From: Gymnopilus junonius
Lineage: Eukaryota > Basidiomycota > Agaricomycetes > Agaricales > Galerinaceae
Reading direction: 5' to 3'
DNA: 64,000 nt
Assembly: GCA_015501075.1 (NCBI GenBank)
Contig: JADNYJ010000099.1
Coordinates: 1-64,000, forward strand
The notes under the pieces were generated by a model, which saw nothing but the letters and a program-made list of their open reading frames with translations, did not search any database and was not told the origin of the DNA. A program made the translations under genes and the position numbers. Positions within the stretch are counted from its first letter, which is position 1; each line of letters opens with the position of its first letter. This document shows, piece after piece, positions 21,425 through 34,570 of the stretch.

Positions 21425-21515
21425 GGGTTTGCGTGAGAGAGCACTGGGCGACAAATCATATTTCGATTTTCGCCCAAACCCACGAACTAGCATGCAACAC
21501 ATGTTCTCATGCTAG
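21425..21515. repeat. Two adjacent strong hairpins 80 bp after the recombinase gene
   Basis: Hairpin 1: GGGCGA-C-AAATC (21446-21457) pairs with GATTTTCGCCC (21465-21475), extended by GGGTTTG (21425-21431) with CAAACCC (21475-21481). Hairpin 2: CTAGCATG (21487-21494) pairs with CATGCTAG (21508-21515). They may belong to the retrotransposon's 3' end; function is unknown. Confidence 0.65.
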
Positions 21516-21669
21516 CTTTTCTCATCTCCCTCCAGAAGTCAGGCATAGATTCCGAATCAGAGTGTATTTCATGTATAAAGAATTTAATAAGGGTGACATA
21601 CACTTTTCTGGGTAATTCATCTTCAAGCTGTCAGAATACTGTACCAAACCAACCAACTCTTCAGCCTGG

Positions 21670-21900
21670 TGATGCGTGACACATTTCGACCATCTCTTCA
21701 GCTCTTCGAGGGTGCCTGGGATGCGTGACGAAGAGACAAAACTCTTTGTCCGGGGGGAGAAATTTTTGGTTTTTTTACCATTTTTGGGGCCGTTTTTGGC
21801 TGTTCTTTTTTTTTTTGGCCTGTCACCCTCTTCGGAGCCCTTGGTGATGCATGACAAATAGGGAAATCTCTTCTCTTCAGCCGACTTTGTGACGCGTGAC
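21670..21900. repeat. Four TGAYGCRTGAC-type motifs
   Basis: Copies at 21670-21680, 21720-21729 (first base differs), 21845-21855 and 21890-21900, several followed by GAAGAG-like sequence. Short motifs spaced 50-125 bp apart are common in subterminal regions of DNA transposons. No transposase is nearby. Confidence 0.5.
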
Positions 21901-21999
21901 CGAAGAGTCGGTCGGTTTAGTACAGTAAGTAGTCCATCGTGTCTTATGTTGCTCGTCACTGTCGCGAGATACATGCGGTGCAAATCACTTCAGCGTTCT

Positions 22000-24900
22000 G
22001 CAAATTTACAGTCTCCAAGGACCAAATCCGGTAAATGTTGACAAGACGGCAGAGCGAAAAAACTCCTAGGCTTAGAGAGCCATGCTGGTTTCTATTGATT
22101 TGACTGGAGCTGAAAGACTCGAAGCCTCTGGAAGTTGTTTGATTGATTGGAAACCGAGAAAGTGAGGGACACTTTCACACTTGTGAAAATGGCCATTTCG
22201 GCTGGAACAACGCGCTGGGACTTCCATTGTTTCAAGCAGTGCCGATATTTCTTCCCGAGCTACATGTTTGTTCTTCGCGAAACGGAAAGACGAGAGTGAA
22301 ATGAATATGTAGAAAATGAAAGAGGAGGTATATGTGTGGTCTTGTTTTGATCAAGGGTCGACGCACGACTACCCTCCCTAAGGATTGACCTTAAACGTCC
22401 TCAAAGTCCTAGCTCAGGCTGCAAAATCAGGACTCTTAAGTCTTTTGCGTACGTCGTACAGGCAAAGTATTCTATTCTTTCTATCGTTTGAGTTTAAACT
22501 CACGACATTTTCTCCAGGAACAAATTGATTGAAATTTTAGTTGTGTCTTTACTGGCTTGCGGCTCATTTCGCAGGCTGAAAGACGGTCTTAGCCTCGTTT
22601 CTGCTGAGGAGGTATGCTAAATGCTCAGCTTGAGATATCAGTTTGCTATTTTCTGATACCCTTTATCTATAGGTAGTGCTCCCTAAACATTGGAGGAATT
22701 GAACTGCAACAAATGCATCTATTTTCTTGTGAATCGAGCTCAACGACGAAACGACTTAAGTGGACGGGTTGCCGACAAACTCGAAGTTGGGGCTTTGAAT
22801 TCAGTTTTTGAGCCAGATTTTTCATCGATACGGGTTCAAGCTTTCCCAGCGGCGCCCCTTCTATCGTCCCCATCATTGTTACTCAGAGTAAGGTAGGCAA
22901 TTATTATGACGTCGGAGCTAAGCTAACTTAATTCTCCAGAGTGACCTCCACTTGTACGCTCCTTGACCATCTGTCAGGGACCTTGAGAATCGCCAGCAGA
23001 TGTAACCTTCCAGCACGGCTGTCTGACTGGGAGCACAATATTTCCTGAACTATTAACAGGGATACAGGGACCAACCTCCTTCAGCCCCTTTGAATTCTAT
23101 ATTTCTTCTCAGTAATTTGCGGACATTGGACCCTTTGCTTTTCGCACAACTCACCTTCTTCCACATCGCGATTTCCCATGTCCCATCCTTTCTCCTCTTA
23201 CCCAAATCAAATACACGGTGTTCAATGACGACAAACGACCTTTATCAGAACTTTATAGGCTCCTCCAGGATGTGCCGCCCTATCTCATCCGTGCCCAGCA
23301 ATATAGAACTGCGTTTGACGGGGTGAAAATTGCGATCTTGATGAAGTAGCTCGATAATGACGACGAAGGTTTGACAGTGATGGGCGTAAAGGAGCGCAGT
23401 GTCGCGGTGAGTGTGAGGAGTCAGGACTGTCCATGAATTTCGAAACCAAGTCTGAATGGTTAGGATATCCCAGAAATAGCGACCTTCCACCTTGCAAGAA
23501 GCCCACAACTTGCGCAGGCCGTTTGTCAGTTGCATATCAGATTAGTTTTCGCTTGTTGGATGTCTTTCTCTCCATAGGCAGTCATGGCAGTTATAATCAC
23601 TTCCAACTTCCAAGGCTCTTTAAGGACAACACTCGCTTTCACTGACGTGGCCCTCCTCTTATGCCATTTCGTTATCCAGCATTGCTGCAGAGCTGCCTTT
23701 CGAACTCATTACGTCCTACAATCTTGCAACCACAGGACCAATACAGGACTTGATATCGCCAATTATGTAAGTTCATGCTCGTTGATGAGTGTTTGCCAGC
23801 TGATAAATCATTTATCTCAGATTTTGATCTGCAAACTTCATGCTCCAATATTTCGACGAGTTAAGACCCCTGCATGTATCTTCTTCCTGGAAAATCTACC
23901 TTGAACGCCACGACGATATATCGGGCAGCCTCTTCGGTCTTTTGACCCGTTAGTTGTCAAGCTTCAAGGCCCAGTCAATCGCCTTGCTAGATGGATGCAC
24001 CTACCACCCTACCAGGTCTGTTCAGCCTGAAATTATGAACCAGAGGTGTCCAGTGATGGATATCGCAGGGTTTGCTGAAACTCGTCAAGATGCAGTGATG
24101 TAGTGCTGCAAACTCTGGCACGTACAAAGGTCGAGAACGCTTCATTGGTGTGGTTGACCTTGCACAATCACCCTGTCGTTATGGAGTCACCTACACCGCC
24201 ATCGACACGTCCGACACCTTCTTTGAATCTCGGACCAGCCCTCAACGCCCTAGCCCCTTACATCTAACGGATGCAGGCCAGGTTGAGGCAGGTTTCTATG
24301 AACGGAGATTGCAATTACAACTAAGCACCTTGAATGCAGTCACCCCATGCGATAAGCGGGAGCTCCGAGCTCCGTCTGTTGACACCCCATCTCCATCATC
24401 CGCGTCATGCTCCGAGTTTTCGTCTTCTTTACGACCACCCGACCAAGACGAAGAGAAAACTTAGCAATAGCAACAGCCAGCAGAAGAAGGAACACATTCA
24501 TCCGGCTCCATCTGTATCTGTAGCTCGGAAGAACCCGTCTATACCTCAACTTCGACTTCAACCTCAATCTCAGCCGAAGAACACGTCCCAGCCTTAACCC
24601 CAGCCTCGTATTCCAGCCGCCTCTTCCGCTCGCCTACTCCTGCGCCGCCACCGTCACAGACTCACAGTCGCACCATCCCCAGCCAGACATCCATTCAGCC
24701 TCCAAGCTTCAAGCTCAACGACCTTTTCTTGAACTTTCAGCACACAACGTCAACGCGGGCGCAGAAACTCGTATGACTGTCAATTGATAGTGCAGCCCAT
24801 AATAGTACTTCAACCTTCAGCTATCGTACCCTCCTCTGGCAAAGCTTCAGAAGAAAGAAATCGTGGATCTGTACAAGGTGTTATGCCGCACTCTAAGCCT

Positions 24901-27250
24901 GGCGTTGTGTTCTGCGACTAGGATTAAGATGGGTGTGAGCTGGCCCGAGGAGGTACTGTGGGTGTTAGGGTCCCGAGGGGGCTGTTCACCGAGCGCTTTG
25001 GGTGTGGTGCATGTATACCAGGTTATGGCATAGGTCATAGGTTGTCAATTCGAACTTGTCCAGGACTTTTTCGGCCTCAAGTGTCTAGTTTCAACTTTCA
25101 AATCCCAATTTTCAATGCCCTTCAAATACCTTCATAACTGGCTATTTTGACTTTTGTGATGGTATGGGGTCCAACTACGGAAAGGCCCCCTACCTCTAGC
25201 TTTCAGGCTTTAGGATCTCAGGACACCAGGATATACGGTTTTCTAGGGGTATACCAGAAACCAAGAACGCCAGCCACTAGCGGCCAATCTATATCTCATC
25301 AAAACTTGACATTCTGATCCTGCAAGTAGCCTTCTACCCCTTTAATCCCGCGATCTCGGTTCGGAACGTTCAACGCCTGACTCGTCGGTCGCTCGAGCTG
25401 CAGGCTATGTACCATACACAACACCGTCCCTCACCTCGGGCTGTGGTCCGCTGGTGCCTAAGTGCCTAGTCGCTGGAGTGGACCAGGGCAAAGGGCAGAG
25501 GGGCAAAAGCACACAACTCGAGAGCCGGGGGGACGTAAAAGTTCACAATCGTCGTGTCTGTCACGGGCTTTGGTTATGGGTTTCAGAGTCTTGGTTTTTG
25601 GGGCGCAAGAAAGTTGGGGTTGGTGAATTCCATGTTATGTCACAGCTCAGCCCAGCTCATCCTGTCACCGACTTGTTCGTATCGGAACTTTGAACTTGAA
25701 AGCTTTGAAGTCTGGCCTATATCGTTACGTGCTACGGTACTTGTGTTGCCGTGGCCTATTCCCGTTCAGGTGCTAGTGGCTGGGCTGAAGATTGGGGATT
25801 AAAGAAGAGAAATATGAAGTCGATGACAATGACGATGACGACCGCGTTGGCGGTGTCGATGTCGACAACAACTTATAACGAGAGGGGAACTCTCGTTTTC
25901 CAAATTCCGCCGTCCATTCCTAAATCCTGATTCCTGGCTGGAACAGTGGAACCCGCCCTTCGAGCGAACCGTATACCAACCTGGGTCCTACTTCGACTTT
26001 CGGAATGGCCTATGCAGGCTCCAGCCTCTCAAGATGGCACTAAATCAGGAAGTTGGAATTTGGAATTTGGAAGTTGGAACTACAAAAAGGTTAAGCTTCA
26101 AGGTCTCGAGGACACTAGCACCCAAACCTACTCTAATAATAATCGAGGTTTACCGGTTACCACCCCAGGATCCATCCATCGGCCAAGGGGCAAACTGCAG
26201 TCTGCAACGCGCGAAGCTTCAAGCATGTCAAGCCTCGCGAACGTTTTCTCCCCCACCCACGACAGTGATCATGACCAGTCGTCGGGGTCGCAGCCTGTGG
26301 AAAGGGTCGTGATGTTCGTGATTATGATGCTCACAATTGCACGATTGTGCGATTACGGTCTGAGTCGGGCGTTCTGCGTGCAGGAATGAGATCCCGAGGA
26401 GCGAGAGCCTGATGATGAGAGGCGTGAAAGAGATGAGAAAAGTGAAAGGCTGGCGAGCAGCGAGGACTCAGGAAGGGGCTGTAGACCATTTGGACTTCGA
26501 ACTTCCCAGCCTCCAGGCTACGGCTCTAATGACATGAGTTATGGTGCATACCAATTCCAGATCAACAACTTGTCTGTACCCCAAGGTCGCCCATGATCCA
26601 TCCAATAGCTGCACTGCGATTTGCTTTCAACTGAGTAAGCTTATCGCTGTGGAAGATGCAACTGATTCGATGATCGATGATGTGGCATGGCTGGTCACCG
26701 GTGGCGATGGTGAGAAAGGCTCGTTTTCTGACAGTTACACCATCAATGTCCGTTATGCCAGTGCGGCAGTGACCAATGACTGGCTACTCATCCTCTAGGC
26801 TAGACGGTATGTGTACTCTTGACCTTTCATTCTTCTTTCTGTTTTTGACAATGCTATTCAGGAGCGAAGCCAGACATGTGCAGGTTCATGGATTGTTCAT
26901 CACTGCTGGCGTTACTCCACATACTGTATATCTCTCAGATCTCATCCCAGAATCTGACCCATGGCTTAATCCCGACCTTCTGAAAGACGACTCACGAACC
27001 TGTTTTGCATGTAGCTTCATTCCGCTCCACTCAGCAAGGTCGGCCGCTGAATGTTCCTGAGTAGGAGACGCGGAAAATGTTTATTGGTTGGGCACGCTGT
27101 GTTCTTCCAGGCGTAGCCAGGAGTAGGTATCGTTACTTGATCATATAAATAGGGTTCATGAGTAAAGGAGTGTCGGGGCCGCCCATGTCCTTGGTGGAAA
27201 ACTAGACAAGTAGTCGATGTGAATTCTTGCAAATGGTTGAAACTGAACAA
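22000..27250. other. Long stretch without a recognisable gene
   Basis: Only short open frames occur and none resembles a family I know. A segment at 23140-23340 keeps a plus-strand frame (VFNDDKRPLSELYRLLQD) that could be a decayed exon. The segment 24490-24770 is rich in Ser, Thr and Pro codons. Near 26055-26090 there is a short GGAAGTTGGAATTT repeat. Base composition and frame structure fit intergenic or degraded sequence. Confidence 0.5.
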
Positions 27251-27253
27251 CTC

Positions 27254-27432
27254 GGCGGCCGTGACATGACGTTTGTCGGCACCTGGAAGCCCAGTTTGGA
27301 AATGATTCCCATTTTCGCCGCTGCAACGACGTAAGCCCCGGCACGCAACTCCTGGCGCGCATGCGTGCCCTGTGCATACGTAGGTCCTTACTTCCATGTT
27401 TATAACAAGAAGATACCAAGAACCGACTCGGT
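27254..27432 (+). promoter_or_regulatory. Promoter of SDR copy 1, conserved in all three copies
   Basis: This segment is shared with the regions upstream of SDR copies 2 and 3. The best kept blocks are GTGACATGACGTTTGTCGGC, GGAAATGATTCCCATTTT (27298-27315) and CGACGTAAGCCCCGGCACG (27327-27345). Copies 1 and 3 also share the last 70 bp before the ATG, including GTGCATACGTAGGTCCTTAC. Confidence 0.65.
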
Positions 27433-28575
27433 ATGTTTCTTTCCGTCTCCGTCTTTCTCTCCCTTATTGTTGTTGTCGTCGCTTTCTACTATACCCAAAC
27501 TAATTCTGCCATGCCTTCTCTAGCAGCCATCCGTGCTTCTAATGCTGCTTTCTTCCGTTCTAAGCCTGCCCCCTCGTCTGCAGTGGCTGCAAACGTACCC
27601 ACAGCTGTCTTTGTCGGCGGTACCTCCGGGATAGGCGAGGGCATGGCATTGACCTACGCCGAACACACTGAGGGGAAGAGCAACATTATTATCGTCGGTC
27701 GGAATGCTGCCGCTGCCGAACGCATCTTCGCCTCCATGCCCCGCCTCCTGCTGATATCCAACCCAAACTCACAAGGAGTTCGTCCAATGCGACGCCACGC
27801 TCATGAAAAATGTGCACGTTGCCACGCAGACCATCCTCTCGAGATACGCCAAGATCAACTACCTCGTCATGTCCCCTGGGTATTCCACCCTCGCTGGTCG
27901 GGACGAGACGCCTGAGGGGATTGATAGGAAGCTCGCGGTGCATTATTATGCTAGATGGAATTCTGCATGATTTATTACCTGGGCTTAAGATGCCCAAGAG
28001 AAAGGGGAGAAGCGGCCGTGGTGAGCGTTATGGCTGCGGGATACGGAGGAAAGATCGATCTGAACGATTTGGGGCTGAAGAAGGGGTATTCGTGAGTGCA
28101 GCGGCGTTAGCAGCCCGACTTATAATGATCTAATGATGGAGGTCCGTTTCATTCATCTCTGTTGCCTTGTTGTACCACCTATTCTAACAAACTCTATCCT
28201 ACTTCCCAGTCCTTTGCAGAACAAGCACCCAACATAACCTACATCCACGCCGCCCCAGGATTCGTCCGCACCTCTCTCGGCTCTTCCTCCCCCTCCCCGA
28301 CCCTGCGCGTCGTCTCCGCCCTCCTCGTCTCCCTAGCGCGCCCACTTTCCGTCTCTCAGACCGAATGCGGGGAATACATGTGGAATGCCGTCGCCAGCAC
28401 GGCGACCAAGCCGGGCGCGTGGAGGATAGGTTCGAAAGGGGAGGATTTGGGGATGAAGAGGTATTTTGGGGGTGAGGAACAGAGGAGGAGGGTATGGGAG
28501 CATACGGTGGAAGTTATGCGTACTGCGCTTGCTACTTCGGGCCCTGAGACGCCTAAAGCTGAGGTGCAGAAGTAG
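27433..28575 (+). pseudogene. Short-chain dehydrogenase/reductase, copy 1 (degraded)
   Basis: N-terminus: a membrane helix (about residues 4-18), then MPSLAAIRASNAAFF and the Rossmann motif GGTSGIGEGMA. Compared with copy 2, single-base losses near 27745-27785 and several between 27955 and 28100 break the frame. A 68-nt intron (28142-28209, GTCCGT...CCCAG, branch CTAAC) precedes an intact second exon (28210-28575) ending AEVQK. The family consists of fungal NAD(P)-binding proteins of unknown substrate. The canonical YxxxK pair is not evident; the corresponding region in the better copies reads TYNDLMME. The gene is followed by a CHAT fragment in the same orientation. Confidence 0.8.
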
Positions 28576-28865
28576 TGCACGGCGATTATGTTAGGAGTTT
28601 TGAGTTGGAGGTCGGTTTCGTTGTAAGTTTCCTGTGCCCTGCATGCCTATGCTCATTAGTTACCAAAGTACTTGCTTCCTTCTGCAGATTTTCATGATAC
28701 CCGTCGGAAGTGCAAATTGTATATCAGTTTAATCCTATGCTCTGCCGTATACAAAAATTACAGTTTCTATCTCAAGATTGCACGGTGATCTGGCGCTTTT
28801 GTCGGCATGTCGAATGAGGGAAGAGTATATGGAACTTTCTGTCTGAAGAGGTTGTCTGGCCATTT

Positions 28866-29100
28866 TTGCTTCTTGGGTGCAAACTACAGGACATAAGAGC
28901 GTCGCTCTGGGCTGTCAAGAGAGATGAGGATGGATCGGCAGGAGCGGAAGAATTTTACAAGCACATGCTGGAAAATAACGACCCAAAGGAAAGGTGGAAA
29001 GGTTGCGTATGCGCTTCATCCATAATTCTACGCAGCCTTTCAAAAGAATCTTGGTGACGCGGAGGATGACATGTCCACTCTGCGGTTCTAACGTGAGCTT
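28866..29100 (+). pseudogene. CHAT protease C-terminal fragment
   Basis: The sequence ASLWAVKRDEDG...AEEFYKHMLENN matches the C-terminal CHAT region of the gene at 16755-17303 (ATMWAIQDEHG...AEEFYKHMLENG). It continues in a shifted frame (KVAYALHP, QKNLGDAEDDM). It lacks the catalytic His and Cys and is a dead fragment. It lies about 290 bp after SDR copy 1 on the same strand. Confidence 0.75.
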
Positions 29101-29896
29101 GAGTTGGAATTTTGAACTGTGAAGAAAGATTTGTGAGGTGCACGACAAGTCGCAACGAGTCAACGCGTTTAGCTTTATTTAACTCGCGCATCGCAGTGCA
29201 TCAAGGACCTTGGTCCCCACAAGCAAACTTGACATCCGAACGACTGTTATTTTCTGCAGTGAATAATGCAAGTGGTATCAGTTAGAGTGGAATATGAATA
29301 ACATACGTTCTTCTTGGATTATGTTGCCTCTAGTCCATCATGACATGAATGAAAAATCGGTGAGTAGTCGAAGCAGCCTCTTGATTACTTTTGGATGAGA
29401 GTCCAAGCCCATCATGGTAAATCGGATTCGGAACAATTCAAGTGCCCTCGTTTGCTCGACGACGTCACGAAACCTCCGAGCTATCAGAGATCCAGTCTGA
29501 AGATATACGCGACAGGCAAGAGAGCCAGAAAGCAACAGAAAACACTGAATTTATTTGGAGTAGGGACAAGTTGTAGTGGATTATAAATAAGCGCGACTTG
29601 AATGTGGCCTTGTTATGATGGGAAGTCGACGGCTTTAGACTGGATATTGGTCATTTCTCTTGGCAGTCCCCTCATCATCATCCCCAACGACAAAGCACAT
29701 TCAGTAATCTAGGAGGTCCTGTTATTTGCATGTAAGGACATGTGGTCTTTCTTCCTATCTTCGTGCCAATGTGTAAACTCACGCCATCGCAACAGGAATT
29801 TCCGTTTGCTGCGGGCACGAGGCGCATTATTAGATCATACTACGTCGTTGCCGACAGGCTGGACGACTATTCTGATTACGCCTTTCTCCAGGAGCC
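29101..29896. other. Gene-free stretch upstream of the TBC gene
   Basis: No supported coding region. An open frame from 29742 (MVFLPIF...) overlaps the TBC start in another frame and has no family match; it is more likely leader sequence. Confidence 0.4.
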
Positions 29897-32800
29897 ATGG
29901 CATCGAGTCAGAACAAGACTCCAGTACACTCTCATCCTCTTTCTGTGGAGGATGTATCGACAAAAGGTCGACGGAATCGCCTTCATCCAAGCAGTGACAC
30001 AAAGCCAACTTCAACGGCGTCCAATTACTTCACTTTGAAGGCCCAACTCGAGCAGAACAACTTGGATGTACCCAACTGGGATGGGAGCGTACGCGGGTAC
30101 GGCAAAACCGAGAAGTTGAATGCTCCTAACCCCAATTCTTCGCCGTCTCTCGTGAATATGTGGGATAAACCTGCTCAGACGCCTCCTCTTTTCGTCGTTG
30201 GGCTGCCTAGCGACCATTCTGCGGCTCATGGTGCTCCTGAAGTGGTAGTTACGGCTGAACATGAGCTGGAAGGCGTCAGTTCAGCTGTTTCTGCGCATGT
30301 CCTGGCGAACAAATGGCATACATACTCTGACGAAGCCATTCAAGCCAGCATTTCGAAGCTGAGCGCGTCAGATTCGCCTGCGGATGCACCTAGTCATCCT
30401 TATCACACGGCGTTGCGCGTGTTGTCCTCTGCGGTCAATAACTTGTCTCGTGCTAGGCTGGAATTGGAGGAAGGAAGAAGGATGTTACAGGAGAAGGAGG
30501 CTGCAAGGAAGAAAAGGGCCGAAGAATTGTTGATGGAGCTCAAGGTTTCTGACCAAGAGATTGCACGACGCGTTATACAGTCCCTCTTCACTGATGACGA
30601 TGAAATGGTGCATCGTGTTGAGAGGAAACAAAGTGTTTTGGTAAGTCCTTTGTCTAGGGCTTCGTGTCATCTCTCTAACTAATATCCCATTTTGCAGTCT
30701 TTGGCAGAATCCCTCGCAGAAGCTGTAGCCGACGAAGGTCATCTATCGCGTAGCCTACCGGAGCAGTCTCACATTTTGTCACCCATGCCTGAAGAACCTC
30801 GACCCCCACGCCCGAACCGCAATTAACTATAGAAGAAGAAGACATAGACATTAAATCTACCCAAATTGAAATCATACCCGCCGATACCTTATCAACCTCA
30901 ACAACAGCTGTAATAGAGGACGACACCGCAGGCGAGCCCACCTTGAAATTTCGACCAGACAGGCCTTCAATCGGCGACTGGATGGGAACATGGTGGGGCA
31001 AAAAGGGGACAGAGCACCAGGGGACAAGAACCCTCCCTCTGGTGCTCTGTCTTCGTCTTCAACCTCGAGTAACCCACCGACAAGCGTTGTACATGCTAAA
31101 CAAGCCAGACGGCGATCTGCGAAGAGCGTGTTTGGTACGCTTGGGATATCGATCTTGAATCCCATCCCACCTCCTAACAGCAAACGCCCCATCATCGTCA
31201 CAGACGACTCGACACCAGTGGGCTCTGATACAGCCTCTATTAGGTCCTCCAAATCTGTAAAGTCGTCTCATACCAACCCCCACACGTCGCTCTCTACTAC
31301 CACTTCGGCCATTTCTTCCCCAATCCAGACTTCATTCGCACCGTCACCTGCTGCACCCCTTATATCCACCGTATTCGAAAGCATGGCTTCCGTCACTGTC
31401 ACTATCAATGACAATGCCAACCCATCTTCATCAGTAGAACCTTCTCTTCTGAGCAAGGAGTCGGCTTCTGTGTCGGCGTCGGCACCGCCTGGAAATGGAA
31501 GTGACAATATATTGATGAGGCAGGGAGCCACGCTAAGAGCTATTGCAAATGCTACGCGTGTAATGAGTTCTGATCCAGGTAGCATCCTCGCCGATCAAGG
31601 AAGGGACACAGGGCCTTTGATCAAAAGGCTTGCTATGGAGCTTGTCAAGAATGCTAGAGATGAGAATGTGACGTTCCTTGAGCAACGTTCTCACAAGGAG
31701 AGGAGGGAGGCTAGAGGAGGGTCAGGAGCAGCTGAGCATTCCTCTTCCTCTGATGGTGTAGACAAAACAAGCAGTGCTGGCATTGCTGGCACACTGACGT
31801 CGCCACACCTTGGAAGCACGGACGCTGCTATGAGCTTGAACCGTGCCCTTGCTGCTCAGAATGAGCTGGCAGCGAAGAAGATAAAGGCCAAGGCACAGTC
31901 GACGAAGTCAAGAGCTGCTAGTATCATGCAGCAGGTAGCTCCGCCATTTGCTTCTCCCCTATTTGGCTCGTTCATGGGCCACCAAAGGAAAGCCTCGACC
32001 ACGACGGGCGGTGGAAATGCCTCTGGAGCTGGAACCGATACTTCCTCTTCTTCCTCTGGTGTTAGGTCAAGTGCAAACACCACCACCACCTCAACAACCG
32101 CCCTCTCAACCACCAACCGCAAAAAGCCTCCTTCCTCCGTCCCGCTCGAATCTATCATCCCCGCCACCTCCAAACCACCCACCCAATACCTCTCGCGGAC
32201 CTACACCCCCCTCACCTCGCGCGACTTCCGGTTCAGCATCCCCCTGCCCCAATCCGCCTCGCGGTACAAGCACATGATGATGATGTACCACGACAATGCG
32301 GCACAGCACCCGCTGACGGACCGGTATGGGTTCATGTACGACGTGTCGCAGTACGATGTGCTGTTGCTGATTAGGGCGAAAGAGTGCGGGAATACAGCCC
32401 CAGCGTGTTTGACGGGTGTGAAGATTGCTGATCGGGAAGAAGACAATAGTTGGCCGGAGGATGAGGACGAGGAGGAAGACGAGGGCGGTGGGGCGGTGGG
32501 GGCGGTGGGGGTGGAAACGGAGGGAGCAAGACCATTGAAATCGTGAAAGAGCCATGTACATGTTCTGGCGAGCTGGACGTGCCACCCATGCGAGGCCAGT
32601 CTGGCGATATCAGTGCCACTGGGGATGCCGTCGCGAATGAGTCCCCTGCTACAACTATTGCAGACGCCAAATCCATTTCCTCCAAAAAATCCCATTCGTC
32701 CTCCAAGAGCCGCCGCAGGTCGTCCACCATCGTGGCCTCCAGCGGTGCTGCCACGATCTCCACCAACAGCATAGCAGCGTCGACGACCTCCATCCTCTCA

Positions 32801-34171
32801 GTCACTTCCGACACGCCTAAACATGCCTGTGCCAACACCGTCCGGAAGCTCCTGAACCAGCTCACGGAGATCCACGATCAGCAGCAGGCGGCGCAGCGGA
32901 AGGAGTGGGACGCGTTTGTCAAGCAGCGGAGTAAGACCAAGCATCTCAAGAACCCGAATAACACTGCCAGCAACACCAGCACTTTGTCCTCCACACTCTC
33001 CTCTGCCACCGGCGCAGCCGCCATTCTTGGTTAGATTTAGAAGATAATACATTCGAGGACGACGAGCTCTCGCACACCGAGGGCCTTATCGGGTTCGCCC
33101 AGCTTGGCTCCTCGTCGAGTTCTTCCGGCAAAGTTAAACCTGAGCGAAAGGTGTTTAATAGATTAGTGAGGAGCGGGATCCCGCTGGTGTATCGCGCCAA
33201 GGTGTGGTTGGAGTGTAGCGGTGCCTTGGACATGCGCGAGCCCGGGTTGTTTTTGGACCTGTTAACCAGAAGGATAACGATGTCAATGGGGTGGAAGGTG
33301 AGATTGAGAAGGATGTAGGGCGGACGATGCCGCTTAATATTTTCTTTGGAGGGGACGGGGCGGGGGTGAATAAGCTCAGGAAGGTGTTGATCGCTTATAG
33401 TCGGTATGTCTTTCGTCACGAGTGCTGAGCATTCTTTGTTCTGCTACTCATTAGCTTATTTCAGACGAAACCCCGGCGTAGGATACTGCCAAGGCATGAA
33501 CCTGATAACTTCCACCCTCCTCCTGGTACACGCAGACGAGGAAGACGCGTTCTGGATGCTGGCAGCTATTGTGGAACGTATCCTCCCCGAAGACTTCTTC
33601 TCCCCCTCCCTACTCCCCTCGCGGGCGTGCCCTCTCGTGTTACTGGAGTATGTGCAAGAATATACGCCCAAGCTGCATGCGCATCTGACGGAGCTGGGAG
33701 TCGACCTGGGTGCGATTTGTTTTTCGTGGTTCTTGTCGCTCTTCACGGATTGTTTACCTGTCGAGGTGGGTTTCTTTCTTTGTTCCTTTTCACTTGCTTA
33801 CATAAAATTTCCTTTTCTCTTTTTTTTTCTCGCAGACACTATTCAGGGTATGGGACGTCTTCTTCGTCGACGGCCTGGACGTCCTCTTCCGAATTGCCCT
33901 CGCCATCTTACGGAATAACGAAACGGAGCTCCTCCGCTGCGAATCTATCCCTGCTGTATACGTCTCCCTCGAGAACCTGCCCACGAGGATGTGGGAGGCG
34001 GATAAGCTGCTTCAGGTATGTTTCCCTTTCGTGTTGAATCTGGGTGCTTGTTTATCCTTTTTTTCTTTTCGGTAGTTGGAAGTAGAGCTCCGAGGCTCGT
34101 TGATGCATTCGCAAATTGTGAGCAAGCGCGAGGCGCATGTGGCCGATTTGAAGCAGCTCATCAGTGCGTAA
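29897..34171 (+). CDS. TBC-domain Rab GTPase-activating protein
   Basis: Five exons: 29897-30640, 30698-33403, 33465-33765, 33836-34015, 34076-34171. The start is GCCATGG. A long Ser/Thr-rich N-terminal region with a coiled coil (LELEEGRRMLQEKEAARKK near 30460) precedes the TBC domain at about 33140-34010. The domain shows LVRSGIPLVYRAKVW, the arginine finger in EKDVGRTMP (Arg codon 33321), the glutamine finger in GYCQGMN (Gln codon 33490), and TLFRVWDVFFVDG. Such proteins switch off Rab GTPases in membrane traffic. Exon 2 needs five single-base losses (near 30815, 31005, 32505, 33031 and 33262) to be explained. With five bases restored the exon phases close exactly at 1343 residues. The gene may be intact in the organism and misread here, or a recent pseudogene. 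Confidence 0.85.
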
Positions 34172-34570
34172 TGTGTATGTATAATATGTATGTACATACA
34201 TATTGCTTTTGCTTTCCTTTCTTACCTTTTTCTATCACTTCGTCTCTCTCCCTGCTACTGTTGTTGGGTCCAAAGGTGTCGTATAGTTAGATGATAGGTC
34301 TAATCAGTGGCATGCTGTACTATAGTGTATAATTCATCTAGACACTCTTCTCCTTGTTGCATATCTCGTTTGCTTTTGACAATCCTCCGCTCTTTATCTT
34401 TATTTTACTTTATACTATGTCCGGTCTAAGAGTACTGGTACTGTCTATAATTTTGGAATAGATCGTATTATGAAAAATAGATAGATATACATAGGGTCTA
34501 AATTTCCGGCGGGTGTCATGGATATCTGCAGCAAAAAAATAAGTAATAAGCATAAGAATGTACAGGAGAG
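34172..34570. other. Convergent intergenic region (TBC and SDR copy 2 3' ends)
   Basis: No gene. AT-rich, with a GTATGTACATACATA run near 34188. The part near 34495-34566 is homologous to the 3' flank of SDR copy 3. Confidence 0.5.

Noticed and set aside
21522..21983. 153-codon minus-strand frame
   Set aside because: No recognisable domain, Lys-rich low complexity, and it overlaps the repeated TGAYGCRTGAC motifs.
27433..27530. SDR N-terminal leader as a 5' UTR intron (GTATGT...TAG)
   Set aside because: The three copies differ mostly at synonymous positions and never change frame here, so the leader behaves as coding sequence.
31059..33419. Several long minus-strand frames opposite the TBC gene (up to 164 codons)
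   Set aside because: They are antisense shadows of a Ser/Thr-rich coding exon; none has a family motif.
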